The position numbers and the translations under genes were made by a program. Shown here piece by piece: positions 23,436-33,960 of a DNA stretch of 64,000 nt. The notes beneath the pieces were generated by a model. That model saw nothing but the letters and a program-made list of their open reading frames with translations, was not told the DNA's origin and made no database searches. Each line of letters opens with the position of its first letter. Position 1 is the first letter of the stretch. The DNA comes from Blasia pusilla (taxonomy: Eukaryota; Marchantiophyta; Marchantiopsida; Blasiales), in contig CM114274.1 of NCBI GenBank assembly GCA_050084515.1, positions 23,746,001-23,810,000 of the forward strand, in the 5' to 3' direction.

Positions 23436-24701
23436 ATGGCGGAGATCAATGTCTCGACGAGACTAGCGCAGGCGAGGGTGTTCCTGCGTAAATCGATGGG
23501 CGAGGTGGATCCGGAATTGCCTGCCTTGCTCGAAAAATTGGAGGATGTGGGGGCGTCCGAGTGTTGGCACAAGCACGGCACCTTCTTCGAGCATCTTTTT
23601 AATGTGTACAGAAACTTGAAACTGTGGAACGAAGCCGACTCCGTGGCTCGCTGCGGTCTCTTCCATTCATCCTACTCCAATTCGTATGTAAACCTGGCGC
23701 TTTTCAAACCCGACGTCGATCGCCTGGTGGTCAGAGATTTGATCGGGGTGGATGCCGAGGAGCTCGTGCACTGGTTCTGCATCGTGCCGAGACAGCAGCT
23801 GATCTTTGACATGCTTTTGTCCAACTACACCGTAGAACACCTGCGCGAGCTTCTGCGCGGGTCCGAAGACGACGAGGCATCCCGCGACCTCAGCAATGGG
23901 CTGCAGAGAGCCAGCCTGAGCGGAGAGCGAAAGACGAGGGCGCCTCTGGTGCCTCCTGAGGGTCTGCTTGTCAAGCATGTACGCACCGGAGAGGACTTGC
24001 AAGTTCCTCGACGGCTCATTGCCATCTTCATCGTCCTCACCATGGCGGACTTCGCAGATCAACTGTACGGTTGGCAGGATGATCTGTTCGACAACGCGGA
24101 TGGTGAGCTGAGCTTCGGGGGGAATCAATGGACAGCCCTGTGGCCCGGAGACGGGAGACCGGGGCTGTGGACATCTTGCATCTCCCGAATGGGAGCTCTG
24201 CTGAATCTGATCCTTCAAGACGAGGTCCTCTTCGCAGCAAAGGAGACGAGGGAGGGCAGGAAAGAGGCTTTGCAAACGAGGCCTTTCGCTCACATACCCA
24301 TCAAGCTTCCTCCGGTTTTCAACAACTGCTCTGCCATTGTGCCTGCCGCTGATCAAGTCGAGGCCCTGGAACTTTACTGGGGAGCCTTCTCCTCTAGGGG
24401 GAAGGAAGGATTGCTACCGGCAGCTAAGTCCTCGCTCATCCGCTGTTCCGAATTGAACCCCTTCTTGGCAGAGCCTCATGTGGTCCTGGGTCAAATTCTT
24501 TTGAGTGAGAAGAAGTACGAAGAGGCTGAGAAGGTAGTCGCACAAGGACTGAAGCTGTTGTTGGAGTGGGGAACTCAATGGGATAAGAGGATGACTTGGG
24601 AAGGCTGGATTTCCTGGGCTCGTGTGCTTCAAATCAATTCCAAGCAGAGGACCTGGCCTGCAAGTGCTTGGGGGTTGAATAGTTTGGGTCTAGTGAATTG
24701 A
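23436..24701 (+). CDS. DUF6817 / TPR-like plant protein, intronless
   Basis: The frame is open from 23316, but ATG at 23436 (CCGAGATGGCG) is chosen because MAEI begins the conserved part; the earlier 40 residues look like translated leader around a splice site. The product is 421 residues. Residues 43-64 hold WHKHGTFFEHL...LKLW and residues 73-87 CGLFHSSYSNSYVNL; the spaced His residues (45, 47, 53, 77) give an HD-phosphohydrolase-like pattern typical of the DUF6817 domain. The C-terminal 100 residues (from about 320) form helical, TPR-like repeats with LNPFLAEPHVVLGQILLSEK, ending WGLNSLGLVN. I recognise the family as conserved in plants but know of no proven reaction. No transit peptide is obvious. 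Codon use is GC-rich and the frame is intact, so the gene looks functional. Confidence 0.85.
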   Translation: MAEINVSTRLAQARVFLRKSMGEVDPELPALLEKLEDVGASECWHKHGTFFEHLFNVYRNLKLWNEADSVARCGLFHSSYSNSYVNLALFKPDVDRLVVRDLIGVDAEELVHWFCIVPRQQLIFDMLLSNYTVEHLRELLRGSEDDEASRDLSNGLQRASLSGERKTRAPLVPPEGLLVKHVRTGEDLQVPRRLIAIFIVLTMADFADQLYGWQDDLFDNADGELSFGGNQWTALWPGDGRPGLWTSCISRMGALLNLILQDEVLFAAKETREGRKEALQTRPFAHIPIKLPPVFNNCSAIVPAADQVEALELYWGAFSSRGKEGLLPAAKSSLIRCSELNPFLAEPHVVLGQILLSEKKYEEAEKVVAQGLKLLLEWGTQWDKRMTWEGWISWARVLQINSKQRTWPASAWGLNSLGLVN

Positions 24702-25648
24702 TCAAACTCGCCAATTCGGTCCTCCAAAGTGTTCACTGGCGATGTACATATAATGCTGGATACTGAGTCTGGCTGATCCACTCTCCGCAGAACCACCATA
24801 GGTTGAGGTTTCAAGAGAAGTGAGTACAGTCCAGCTCTACCTAATGCTTTATGAGATCCTGTGACAACGTAGTGAGGGAGAGCAGTGGTGACATGTTCTT
24901 ATCCATTAAGAGCAAACGCTTTACACCTCGAAAGCAACGTCCCCGAGGATTCTGTCACACTGGGAGTTCCTCAAATACTGCGAGTAAAAAAATACAAAAC
25001 TCATTTGCATTCCGGTGGAGTCGCAGTGCTTTTGGTCATTTGAAGTGAAGGCCAGTGCACTGCAAAGTTGAAGTAGCATAAAAGAAGAACTGGAAAATTG
25101 CTTCTAAAGACTGAAAGCTAGTTCTCTGAATTTTATCATTCGGGCACCCGTTCTTTTGATTTGTGGGTCATTCAGTCATCTCGCTGTCTTCAATATCTTG
25201 TCAAAGAAATTTCTCACAAGTCTTTGTTGACTCTCAGCCACTCACCTGGATATTAGCTACTATTCAGAGTCACGGGCATAGAGTGAGCCCGATACTTTTT
25301 GACACTCAGATGTGTAAGAGAAGTCCATCGAGGTGTCGTCACTGCAGCGTCGAGCGGGGGAGAATCGGAGCTCAAAACTGTGACGGAGACGTGAATCTGC
25401 AACGTCTCTCTACAGCAATGGGCCGCCGGGCGGGTATAGTAAGAAATACCTACAACCACCGTACGATAGATGGTAAATTGTGAGGGGAGCGCCGGATCAA
25501 GATATAGGGCCTGTCCAACACGAAGCAACTGGCCTCGATTGAAGTAAACCGGCAGCGAACTTTGGGGCCTCGGGCCGTCTACGACACGCTTCGGATAGGG
25601 ATGGAAATTGAATGGGAATGTCGATCAGGAAAAGGGAAAGGGATATAC
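24702..25648. other. 3' flank and intergenic DNA
   Basis: The proximal part is probably the 3' untranslated region of the preceding gene. I see no further gene; short ORFs on either strand have no domains. The downstream exons of the PPR4-like fragment that should lie here on the minus strand are absent. Confidence 0.5.
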
Positions 25649-26032
25649 AGCTTCATCAGGCTTCACGCCCGAAGCTTTCATATCTTCAAAACACGCGAGT
25701 GCCTTCTCAGGATAGGCTGCAAACGAACATGCATGTATGATAGTGGTGTAAGTCTGTAGATTGGGTTCCAGCCCCATTCGTTTCATCTCATCCACAGGTT
25801 CTGTCGCCCTCTGCGAAATTAACATACAATTGAATCAACTCGCATTTGACTACGTTCAAAGCTAAAGCTGGAGTAGTAGGAGGCCGGGTTGAGTACTTGA
25901 CAAAGGTACTCCACCCAAAACATGTCAAATGTTTGAGAAGTTTACCATCATGTCTCCAGCCTTACAGCGAGCATTCACAAAGGATGTCTGAGTATGGATA
26001 TCCGGTGTGAAACCGTTCCGACGTATTTGTTG
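25649..26032 (-). pseudogene. Two orphan exons of a PPR4-like pentatricopeptide protein
   Basis: Exon A (26032-25946) encodes 29 residues including RRNGFTPDIHTQTSF and CKAGDMM and ends at GT. Exon B (25810-25649) follows a CAG acceptor and encodes 54 residues: ATEPVDEMKRMGLEPNLQTY, then AAYPEKALACFEDMKASGV and KPDEA before a GT donor. Both are phase 0 and splice cleanly to make two pentatricopeptide repeats. The PEKAL-CFE-MKASG-KPDEAVY wording resembles the last repeats of plant PPR4, a plastid RNA-binding protein needed for rps12 trans-splicing. The next exon is not found downstream on this strand, and no earlier exons were found upstream. Most likely a duplicated gene fragment; a gene with very long introns is the alternative. 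Confidence 0.65.
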
Positions 26033-27100
26033 CTTCCCAAATATTACCTCTTCGCACCCACCTTCGGAAATTTAAAAATCAGAGAAACACGTCCGGGAAA
26101 GCGTAGATTAGAGGACGTGGAGAGCAGGTGCACGGTTGTGTGCGCAACAAGGAAGGGACGCGCATGGTTTAAAAGGAACAGAAAAGGTAAACTCGAGATC
26201 TGAGAGGTCAATCAAACGCACATCTTGTGATGGAGTGGAGATTGCGCCCGCGTAGAGAGAGATAGAGATGGCATACATTTCATGGGAAGGAAGTAGAAAT
26301 TCATGGAAATTGTCGGAGGACTGATTCGTTTGTAGGACTCGGTAGCAAGGCTGTAGTACCTAAAGGGTTGCTGGTACACTCTTCTGTGCCGTCGGAGGAC
26401 GAATTGCGCTAGGGCAGGGCTGAATCGATGGTATATCCACTTATCCCGAAACGTTTCTCCGTAGGCTTATATATCCATTTTATTATAAAATAAAGTGGAT
26501 GTTTTTACCTTTCTATCCTAAAGAAAGGTAAGAACATCTCAAAAGAGGAGTCAAAAAATGCAAAAAGAAAATGGTAACTAGCCAATGCAAACACTTACTC
26601 AACAAGCTACACGATTGATAGTCTGAAACAAATCTGACAAGAACACGAGTGGTTGCAGACGTGAATGGACGACAAGGCGAGCGACCCGCCACCACCTCCG
26701 CATGACATATTAATGCCAAGGCTTGTGCACGTTGTAAGGCCACTTAGATGCATTGCCGAAAGTAAGTAGTAACTATAGAGAGAGAAGGACTACCGGAAGG
26801 GGCAAGATGATGATCCTCGAGGGAGTGGTAACCACATGTTTTCAGGAAAATATCAAAAGACACATGTAAATGACCAAATACTTCCATCGGTCGCATGTCT
26901 CACAACATAACTTAACTCATTGATTCTTGCTGCAGCTTCAGCCGCAGAAACTTTGGTATGTGCGGCTTGACTCACCAAGTCAAAACGTATTGGATCAGAA
27001 ACCACCACATCACCTAGTGTCCGGAACCACCTCGAGACATAACAAGATCCACTCTCCGACGAGAGGTTGCTTGCGTGGTTGAAGGTAGGACATCTGAATA
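26033..27100. other. Intergenic DNA
   Basis: No gene recognised. The end nearest 27.1 kb probably already belongs to the 5' region of the LINE: an earlier degenerate monomer is suggested around 26900-27100. Confidence 0.4.
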
Positions 27101-27631
27101 TTGCAGAGGCCATATCTTTCAAGTGGAGTGTCATATGGAGCTGATATTTTAAGGAAATGTGGAATGTGAAGGGGCACCCTAGCCCTGAAAATTTCCAGCA
27201 CAACCGATTTACAAAGACGAAGTTGTGAGAGATTTGAGTTTCTACTCTTCCACATTTGAGGATTTTAAATCAGAATCTTGCGGAGGCCATATATTTCAAG
27301 TGAAGTGTCACATGAAGCTGAGATTTTGACAAAACGTGGAGTGTGAAGAGACTCCTTAGCCATGAAAATTTCAAGCACAACCAACTTATAGAGACGAAGT
27401 TGTGAGCAATTTGAGTTTCTGCTCTTCCACATTTGAGGATTTCAGATCTAAATCTTGCGGAGGCCATATCTTTCAGGTGGAGTGTCACGTGAACCTGAGA
27501 TTTTGAGAAAAATTGGAGTGTAAGAAGGTGCCATATCCGTGAAAATTTCAAGCAGAACCAACTCTTAGAGCAGAAGTTGTGTGGTATTGGAGATTCTGCT
27601 CTACTTGATTGGAGGTCGTGCAATATCTGGA
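27101..27631 (+). repeat. Three tandem 177-bp monomers upstream of the LINE ORFs
   Basis: Units begin with TTGC(A/G)GAGGCCATAT at about 27101, 27278 and 27455, a spacing of 177 bases each time. Each unit includes a conserved GTGGAGTGTCA-like box, a GAAAATTTC-AGCACAACC box, GAAGTTGTG and CTCTTCCACATTTGAGGAT. They sit immediately upstream of ORF1 in the same orientation. In some animal L1 families such 5' monomers act as promoter repeats; that role here is inference. Minus-strand ORFs across the array are artefacts of the repeat. Confidence 0.8.
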
Positions 27632-27650
27632 ATGTAGTGAAGTCGACTAC

Positions 27651-28211
27651 ATGATGACTAATCAAGACGAAATCTTGAATATAATCCAAGTGGTGTTGCA
27701 TGAATTGAAAGAGCTTCGATAAGAATTCAAGGTACAAACTTCTCAATTGAACCTTGCACATATTCAAATCCGAGAGTTGAATGCAACGCAAGAGGTTCTG
27801 AAGAAGGTGTTGAAAGATAGCTCTAGTTTGATGCTAGATCTTTCCAAATCTGTTGCGTATGTTCAAGAGAAGACATCATCATTAGCGGCTACTCCCAATA
27901 ACTCAGAGTTGCATGAGGTTGTTGAAACTTTGAAAGTGAAAATAAAATCTTATGCTAAAGTTACAAAGCTTGCTCATATCTCTTTCTGTCAAGAGCAAGA
28001 GATAGAAAAGGAAAACCAATTTGCACGTAGAAAGAATGTGAGAATCTCAAGATTTCCGAAAATAGAGATAGAAGAGATGAAGAGTGATGTCACCAAGTTC
28101 TTGGTTGACACACTTCATGTTCATAACCTGGACTTGGCTCAAGCTTTCCGCATTGGGAAAACGGGAACACAACCTCGTGCTATTCTAGTTGAGTTTGTTG
28201 ATCAAACTTAA
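27651..28211 (+). pseudogene. LINE ORF1 protein, coiled coil and RRM-like
   Basis: Translation from ATG at 27651 is in frame with the later long ORF but is broken by one TAA at about 27720, probably an old CAA codon. The N-terminal half is heptad-like (ELKELR, LNLAHIQIRELNATQEVLKK), consistent with the ORF1 trimerising coiled coil. The C-terminal half has ARRKNVRISRFPK, then a VTKFLVDTLHVHNLDLAQAF-RIG pattern and ILVEF, which resembles the ORF1 RNA-binding and C-terminal domains of L1 elements. ORF1 proteins bind the element RNA and act as nucleic-acid chaperones. Confidence 0.7.
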
Positions 28212-28427
28212 CGTGATACTGCCATGTCTAACAAGGCCATTCTCAAAGGACGGAGGATATGGTTGGATCCCGATCTTACACCTCTACAAGTCGAAGCTAG
28301 AAGAAAAGAGCTTGCAAAGGTCAAAGAGGCTTAAGAAGCAAGTTTTATTGCTTATCAAGGTGATGGTCGAGCGATTGTTACCCAGAGAAAAAGAGAGTTA
28401 TCAACCTAGCAATCCAAGAAGCTGAGA

Positions 28428-31400
28428 GTGTTGATGTGGAATATACGTGACCTTTCAACAACAAAATATGTGAGTGCTCTACCAGTTTGGGATATGGCAG
28501 ACATCATCAATATTGTGGAGACTTGGGAACATGAGAGCAATACTATTGCAGAGATACAAGGGTTTACTTTGGTGGTGGGATTGACATGGAACCAAAGAAG
28601 GCAACCGGCAGGAAGGGGTTATGGAGATATTGCTACTTTTATCAGGTCTCAATTTCTACCTCTCATACATCTAGAAGATCAAGATATTGGGGGCCAATAT
28701 CATTGGCTACGTCTTGGTTTGGTTGGGATATCTTATTGTTATTTGGCAGTTTGTTATTTTGCTCCACTGTCCATGCTTATCTACTCAACGCGCACTTGCA
28801 ATCGGAGTCAACCGTTTCATCGACTTATTGGGGATGTTCTCAAATATCAAAGGAAAGGTGAAGTCTTTCTAGTTGGGGATTTCAATGCTCGCATATATAC
28901 TGCTCAATTTACCCAATTCAGTGATTGCTTGATTGCTCCTCTTTCCGAAGAACCAGAGGATGGTTTGTGGTCTAGAATCTCTTCAAATCTTTCTAGAAAT
29001 CCTTTGATAGAGCATTTTTAAACTTTCGGAGCCACTTGTGATTTGAAAGTTCTTAATGGAACCTCATATTTTCCCAACTCTCACTCCAATACATGTTTCT
29101 TCTCTATCGGTGCTAGCACCATCGATTATCTTCTCTCCTTGCCTACTATTAGCTCTCGTATCTCTACATTTGACATTTAGAACCTCAGCCTGAATCAGAT
29201 CATGCACCTCTTTTGTTTACTCTCTCAATGTCAAAGGAAATTCCTCTCTCCACATGTCCATGTGTTTTAGCTTCTTCCAAGTTTCGCTTAGATCCTGGTT
29301 AAAAAGATCTTTATATGCTAGATTTACAAGAACTCTTGACTCATATTGTATGGAGCCCTGCACACACAGCAAGTTTGCAACTAACCGAATTGCTCAAAAA
29401 CACTTCATCAAAGTTCTTTTCGCGGCACAGGGATAGAAGTGCTAGGAGGCTGCCTTGTAATGGGTGGTTTGACTCTGAATGCAAGCAAGCAAGGGTAAGA
29501 TCAGAGGAAAAATCTTTGGATGTCCAAAGTCGGCTTACCATAACGAGCCTTTACAAACACTTGGTGAAATCTAAGAAACGAGCTTTCTTGCGGCGGAAGC
29601 ATAAGTCCTTAACAAGGGAGTTGCATAACGACCCCAAATCATTTTGGAAACGGTTAGTAGTACGGTCTTCAAAACCTACTCTTAATCCCAAGTCTTTGAT
29701 ATCTTTTGCGGAAAAACTCCACTTCTTCCCCAATGATACATCTATGCCACGTTGTGAAGGCATACCAGGCTTATTTTCTGAAGCATAGATGATGACTCAA
29801 CTAAGAAGATTAGTAAATGGCAAATGTGAGGATTTGGACGGTCTTTCTATTGAACTTCTCAAGTGGGGAGGAGATTTTATCTGACCGATCCTCACCAAAG
29901 TATTGGGTGATGCTGCTATCTATGTCCAAGGTATGAAGAGATTAGACTAGCTCATAAAATAGATGTGGATAATTTCTATTCTTTACTACAGCTAGTGCCT
30001 TATGATTTAGGTTGTTATATTAGGGACGTCATTATTCATTGCTCAAGTGCTCTAGGCTGTAGCTAGGAGAAGGTCTCAAGGATCTTTTTCAGGATCAATG
30101 AATGAATGACGTGTAATGTGTTTTTTTAGCCTTTTGACCCTTTGGGTCCCACGGGCTTGATCTATTTACCATTTACTATATGGTTTTCCTCCTACTTGGT
30201 CGCTACGAGAGATTATTCCTATTCACAAATCAGGCAAGAAGGACTTGGTGACAAACTATGGCACTATCATGATGGGTAATATTTTTGCCAAGCTGTTTGG
30301 GAAATTGGTGGAGTCAAAGTTGAGCGCATGGATAGAGTCTTTCCAAAATCGAGCACAGGTCCAAGCTTGTTTTCGCCCAACATACAACACCATCTACCAT
30401 ATCTTGGTCTTACCTGTTTTATGGGAGAAATCTAAGGGCAATAAGAAAGCTTCGTTTTGCGGTTTCACCAATTTCAAGAAAGCTTTTGATATCGTACCTC
30501 GTAAGCTCTTATGGGATATCGGAGTACCACCAAATCTCCTAGTAGCCATGGCCATGTTGTACCATTCCGTTCGGGCCAAGATCAAAGATTCATAAACTCA
30601 AGAGATCTTGAGTACGATTGGAGTCATTCAATGTTTTCCTCTCTCCCCTACTCTATTTTGGAGTTTTCATAAATTATATCGAAAAGTGGTTGGAGGAATG
30701 TGATAGTAAAGGTATCAAGCTTAGGGACTTTATCATCAAAGCTCTATTGTATGCACATGATATCATATTTCTAGTATGTGATGACATTAGTTTACAAAAA
30801 TACCTCGACACTTTGGCAAGTTTTTGTACCCAGAATCAGATGGAGGTTAAAATGGAGAAGTCTAAAATCATTATAGTGGATACTAGATCCAAGTTTTCAT
30901 TCTTTTATAAAAGTCTACAATTAGAACAAGTGAAGAGTTATAAATATCTAGGTATTGATTTCTCTCATAACTATAGTTGGGCACTTTGCGTGCAAAAGAG
31001 AGTAGAAGCTGGTTACAAAGCTCTACATTCATTTTTAAATCGATGTAGAAGAGCTCATCTTGTGTCTTGGGATCTTAAAAAGTTCTTATTTAGGAGCTTA
31101 GTGTTGCTGGTGGTCTTATATGAGACTCAAGTTTGGGGCCCTAGTTGTAAGAAGACAAGTTGGGGGCGCGTGGACAGGGTGCAAAAGATCTTTCTACAAG
31201 AAGAATTGGGTGTAAGAAACCAAACTCCTTATGCTATTCTTCTTCCAAAAACATGTTATCTTCCTCTAGGCTGAATCTCTCTACTTGACCATCACTTGAA
31301 TCACAAGGGTGAGATCTTTTGATGTTTCTCGCCTCCCTCATCAAGCTTTGCAAGCCACACGATCTATAGGTTGGATTGCGGATGTAGTGACTTGGTCTTC

Positions 31401-31880
31401 AAAGTGGAATGTGGCGGAACAAGATTGGGATTTGAAACCAATGGCACTCAGCGAGCATCTACAGAAGTAATTTCTCAACATTATTTATAGCAACTCGGGC
31501 ACAAAAATGGAGTTTTATCAACTTCATGTTAATCCTATGCTTGTATATTATAAACAAGGATACATACTTACCGGGATCTCCATGTCCTTACGTCATATTA
31601 TCACACGACATAGAACTGGGTCTCATAGGCTAGGAATTGAAGAAGGACGATGGCTTAATATTGATACAAATATACAAATTTAGAGGTTATGTGACGGAGA
31701 AAATATTGAGGATGAAGAGCCTGTGTTTGTTACATGTCCAAGGTATGAAGAGATTAGACCAGCTCATAAAATAGATGTGGAGAATTTCTATTCTTTACTA
31801 GAGCTATTGTCTTATGATTTAGGTTGTTATATTAGGGATGTCATTATTCATGGCTCAAGTGCTCTAGGCAATAGCTAGGA
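28428..31880 (+). pseudogene. LINE ORF2: endonuclease, reverse transcriptase, zinc tail
   Basis: 28428-29021 encodes the endonuclease half with MWNIRDLS, ETWEHE and VGDFNAR; about 29040-29180 continues it (STIDYLLSL) and 29200-29790 covers the linker toward the RT. The RT begins with PPTWSLREIIPIHKSGKKD near 30190-30240, continues with GFTNFKKAFDIVPRKLLW (second block, about 30460) and reaches the catalytic box ALLYAHDIIFLV at about 30750, where the first Asp of YADD is replaced by His. 30618-31274 is the thumb. About 31530-31880 carries the C-terminal zinc motif (CDGE...VFVTCPRYEEIR). Stops, frame changes and the nested fragment make it non-functional. Confidence 0.8.
29925..30177 (+). mobile_element. 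3'-end fragment of the same LINE family nested in ORF2
   Basis: This 250-base block matches the element's own 3' end (about 31740-31990): TCCAAGGTATGAAGAGATTAG, the LPYDLGCYIR-coding stretch, GGGTCCCACGGGCTTGAT, and a CATTTAC tail. It sits between codons for VLGDAAIY and FPPTWS, which would otherwise be continuous RT sequence, so it is a 5'-truncated insertion. Short TATG words on both sides may be a target duplication. Confidence 0.85.
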
Positions 31881-31995
31881 GAAGTTCTTTAGGATCTTTT
31901 TCCGAGTTAGTGAATGAATGACTTATAATGTGTTTTTTTAGCCTTTTGACCCTTTGGGTTTCACGGGCTTGATTTATTTACCATTTACCATTTAT

Positions 31996-32591
31996 CAATA
32001 GAGGATGATGGGGATTTCCCTTGAGCGATCGCCACTTCGCTGACTTCTCCGCCATGCTTTGTTGCGCCATGGGCATTTTGAACTACCGCTCCAATCCAGG
32101 CGGGGGATTTCCCTTGAGCGATTGCCTTCTACGCCCGGAATTCAACTACGACAACGCACTTTGGGACACTATCAAAATTTAGGTTTCGAATCTACAATAC
32201 TCTACGAGCTATTGGGATCTTATGAGCCCATTCATGGGGCATACGGAACTACAGTTCCAATCAAGGATGAGGCCGCCAACGTTCAGGATGCAAACACTAC
32301 AAGAAGAAACTGTACTCAGATGTCACATTACACGTCCATTGCTTAATCATTAGATAACAGTAAATATTTCCATTGAATATAATTTCAGATTAGGAACTCA
32401 AGTTCCAATTCGGGATGATTAAAAAAATTCCCCATCAATCCCATTGCTTCATAATCTTTAGCTTATATTCTCTGCAATATGTTACAATTCCTGTTGTACG
32501 TATCTACAACACAATCTTTACCTTATATTCTCTGCAATATGTTACAATTCCTGATGTACATATCTACAAATATCTACCAAAGAATTTACTA
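31996..32591. other. Spacer with GGAACT-NN-AGTTCC palindromes
   Basis: Non-coding DNA with two perfect palindromes, GGAACTACAGTTCC at about 32245 and GGAACTCAAGTTCC at about 32394, the same words seen around the repeat-family gene near 56.8-58.3 kb. A direct repeat of CTGCAATATGTTACAATTCCTG with about 60-base spacing lies at 32472 and 32532. It is probably the 3' flank of the minus-strand repeat-family fragment next to it. Confidence 0.55.
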
Positions 32592-32977
32592 TTATACACG
32601 TTTTTTTTTCATTCGGAGGAGAGTCTCATCCGTTGCTATATCTATGATAACCTCCGGTTCAACTTGGGCAACATAGTTCGTTAATCCTTCGATGTACTTT
32701 ACAAAACTAAACGTGCCTACTCTGGGAGGCACCTCAATTCCCGTGATGTTCTCTTGGAGTCTTTCCATCAAGGTCTGGAACATCATTTGGAACTTATCAT
32801 GGTTGGCCTTTTGATAATCTGCGTCAAAACTATTCAGCTGTACATTCCACTCTTTGCCCTTCATGCGGATGTATATGTACAAATTTTCCTTCAAATCGTG
32901 GACGAGGTAGGCATCCAAGAAATACAGGGCCACTCCTTTGCCAGTAAACTTAAAACACTCTTCCTCGAGACGTTGGT
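32592..32977 (-). pseudogene. Fragment of an unknown repeat-family gene (C-terminal part)
   Basis: The minus-strand frame runs from about 32977 and encodes YQRLEEECFKF, then ALYFLDAYLVHDLKENLYIY, DADYQKANHDKF, VGTFSFVKYIEGLTNYV and DIATDETLLRMKKKR. It aligns without gaps over most of its length with the plus-strand frame at 56120-56495 (FFLDEYGLHELKHRLFDYI, DEEYQKKNYDKF, DLATDETFLRLRRKR). The upstream part is cut off by the truncated LINE copy. I do not recognise the family; conserved spacing of aromatic and charged residues suggests a helical domain under past selection. Confidence 0.7.
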
Positions 32978-33650
32978 ATGTAAATGGTAAATGGTAAATA
33001 GATCAAGCCCGTGACACCCAGAGGATCAAAAGGATATAAAATACTTTACAAGTAATATACTGACTCGAAAAAAGACCTTAAAGGCCTTCCCCTAGCTTAA
33101 TACCTAGAGCTTTTGAGCGATGAATAATGATATATCTAATATAACAACCTAAATCATAAGGCACTAGCTTTAGTAAAGAATAGAATTTCTCCACATCTAT
33201 TTTATGAGCTAGTCTAATCTCTTCATATCTTGGACATGTAACAAACATATGCTCTTCATCCTCAATACTTTCTCCATCACATAACCTACAAATTTGTTCT
33301 TTTCTATCAATATTGAGCCAATGTCCTTCCTCAATTCCCAATATATGAGACCCAATTCTATACCGTGCGATAATATAATGTAAGAACGTGGAGATCCCCG
33401 CAAGTAGGTATCCTTGTTCACAATATACAAGCATTGGATTGACATGAAGTCAATAATACTCCATTTTTGTGCCCGGGCTGCTCCAAATGATGTTGAGAAA
33501 TTGCTTTTGCAGATGCTCGCGGAGTGCCATCGGTTTCAGGTCCCAATCTTGTTCCGCCACATTCCACTTTGAAGACCAAGTCACCACATCCGCAATCCAT
33601 CCTATGTAATGTGTGGCTTGTAAAGCTTGATGAGGGAGACGAGAAATATC
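32978..33650 (-). mobile_element. 5'-truncated LINE copy
   Basis: The minus strand matches the 3' third of the plus-strand LINE (about 31320-31990), including the zinc tail (ICRLCDGESIEDEEHMFVTC, PRYEEIRLAHKID) and the CATTTAC-type end at 32978-32999. Its reading frame at 33434-33078 is more intact than in the large copy, so it is younger or less decayed. It inserted at the 5' edge of the repeat-family fragment and abuts the copia fragment. Confidence 0.85.
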
Positions 33651-33940
33651 AAGAGATGTTCAAAATATGGTATGACGGCTTCTAAGCCAATCTCTATACC
33701 GTTGGACCAGAGTATGAAGCTAAGAGTGGATGAAGGAGAGTTGCTTGCAGATTCTAATATGTACAAGCGCATGGTTGGAAGTTTGATCTATTTGACTATA
33801 ACCAAGCCAAATTTGAGCTATGTAGTTGGCCTAGTGAGCCAATTTATGCAAGTACCTCGAAAAACCTCACCTTGATGATGTGAGGAGGATTATGTGGTGT
33901 GTGAAATTCTTTGTTCAATCCGAGCTTCAATTTGAACCTT
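33651..33940 (+). mobile_element. Ty1/copia reverse transcriptase fragment
   Basis: The plus strand encodes the C-terminal RT region typical of plant copia elements: KYGMTASKPISIPLD, then MYKRMVGSLIYLTITKP and LSYVVGLVSQFMQVPRK, followed in another frame by LDDVRRIMWCVKF. Neither RNase H nor the rest of the polyprotein follows: the CACTA-like terminus begins at 33961. It is a short relic. Confidence 0.85.
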
Positions 33941-33960
33941 CTCAGAGTTTACAATTACAG

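Larger units (their letters stand above)
27651..31995 (+). mobile_element. LINE (L1-like non-LTR retrotransposon), decayed
   Basis: ORF1 (coiled coil plus RNA-binding-like domain) is followed by ORF2 pieces in order: apurinic-type endonuclease, reverse transcriptase, zinc-binding tail. The 3' end carries a GGTTTCACGGGCTTGAT box and then CATTTAC-type repeats rather than poly-A. The same 3' end occurs in a nested fragment (29925-30177) and in a truncated minus-strand copy (32978-33650). The element is inactive: multiple stops and frame changes, a nested insertion, and a changed catalytic box (YAHD). Three monomer repeats sit 5' of it, so this is nearly full length. Confidence 0.85.

Noticed and set aside
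23667-24356. 229-codon antisense ORF inside the DUF6817 gene
   Set aside because: It is the reverse-strand shadow of a GC-rich coding sequence; the sense frame has the conserved motifs.
26853-27791. Minus-strand ORFs of 116 and 173 codons with repeated LHLKDMAS wording
   Set aside because: Repetition matches the 177-bp monomers; the LINE reads on the other strand.
32291-32310. CACTACAAGAAGAAACTGT as a second CACTA terminus
   Set aside because: Similar to a CACTA end, but no sub-terminal repeats or partner terminus; it lies in the flank of the repeat-family fragment and could be chance.
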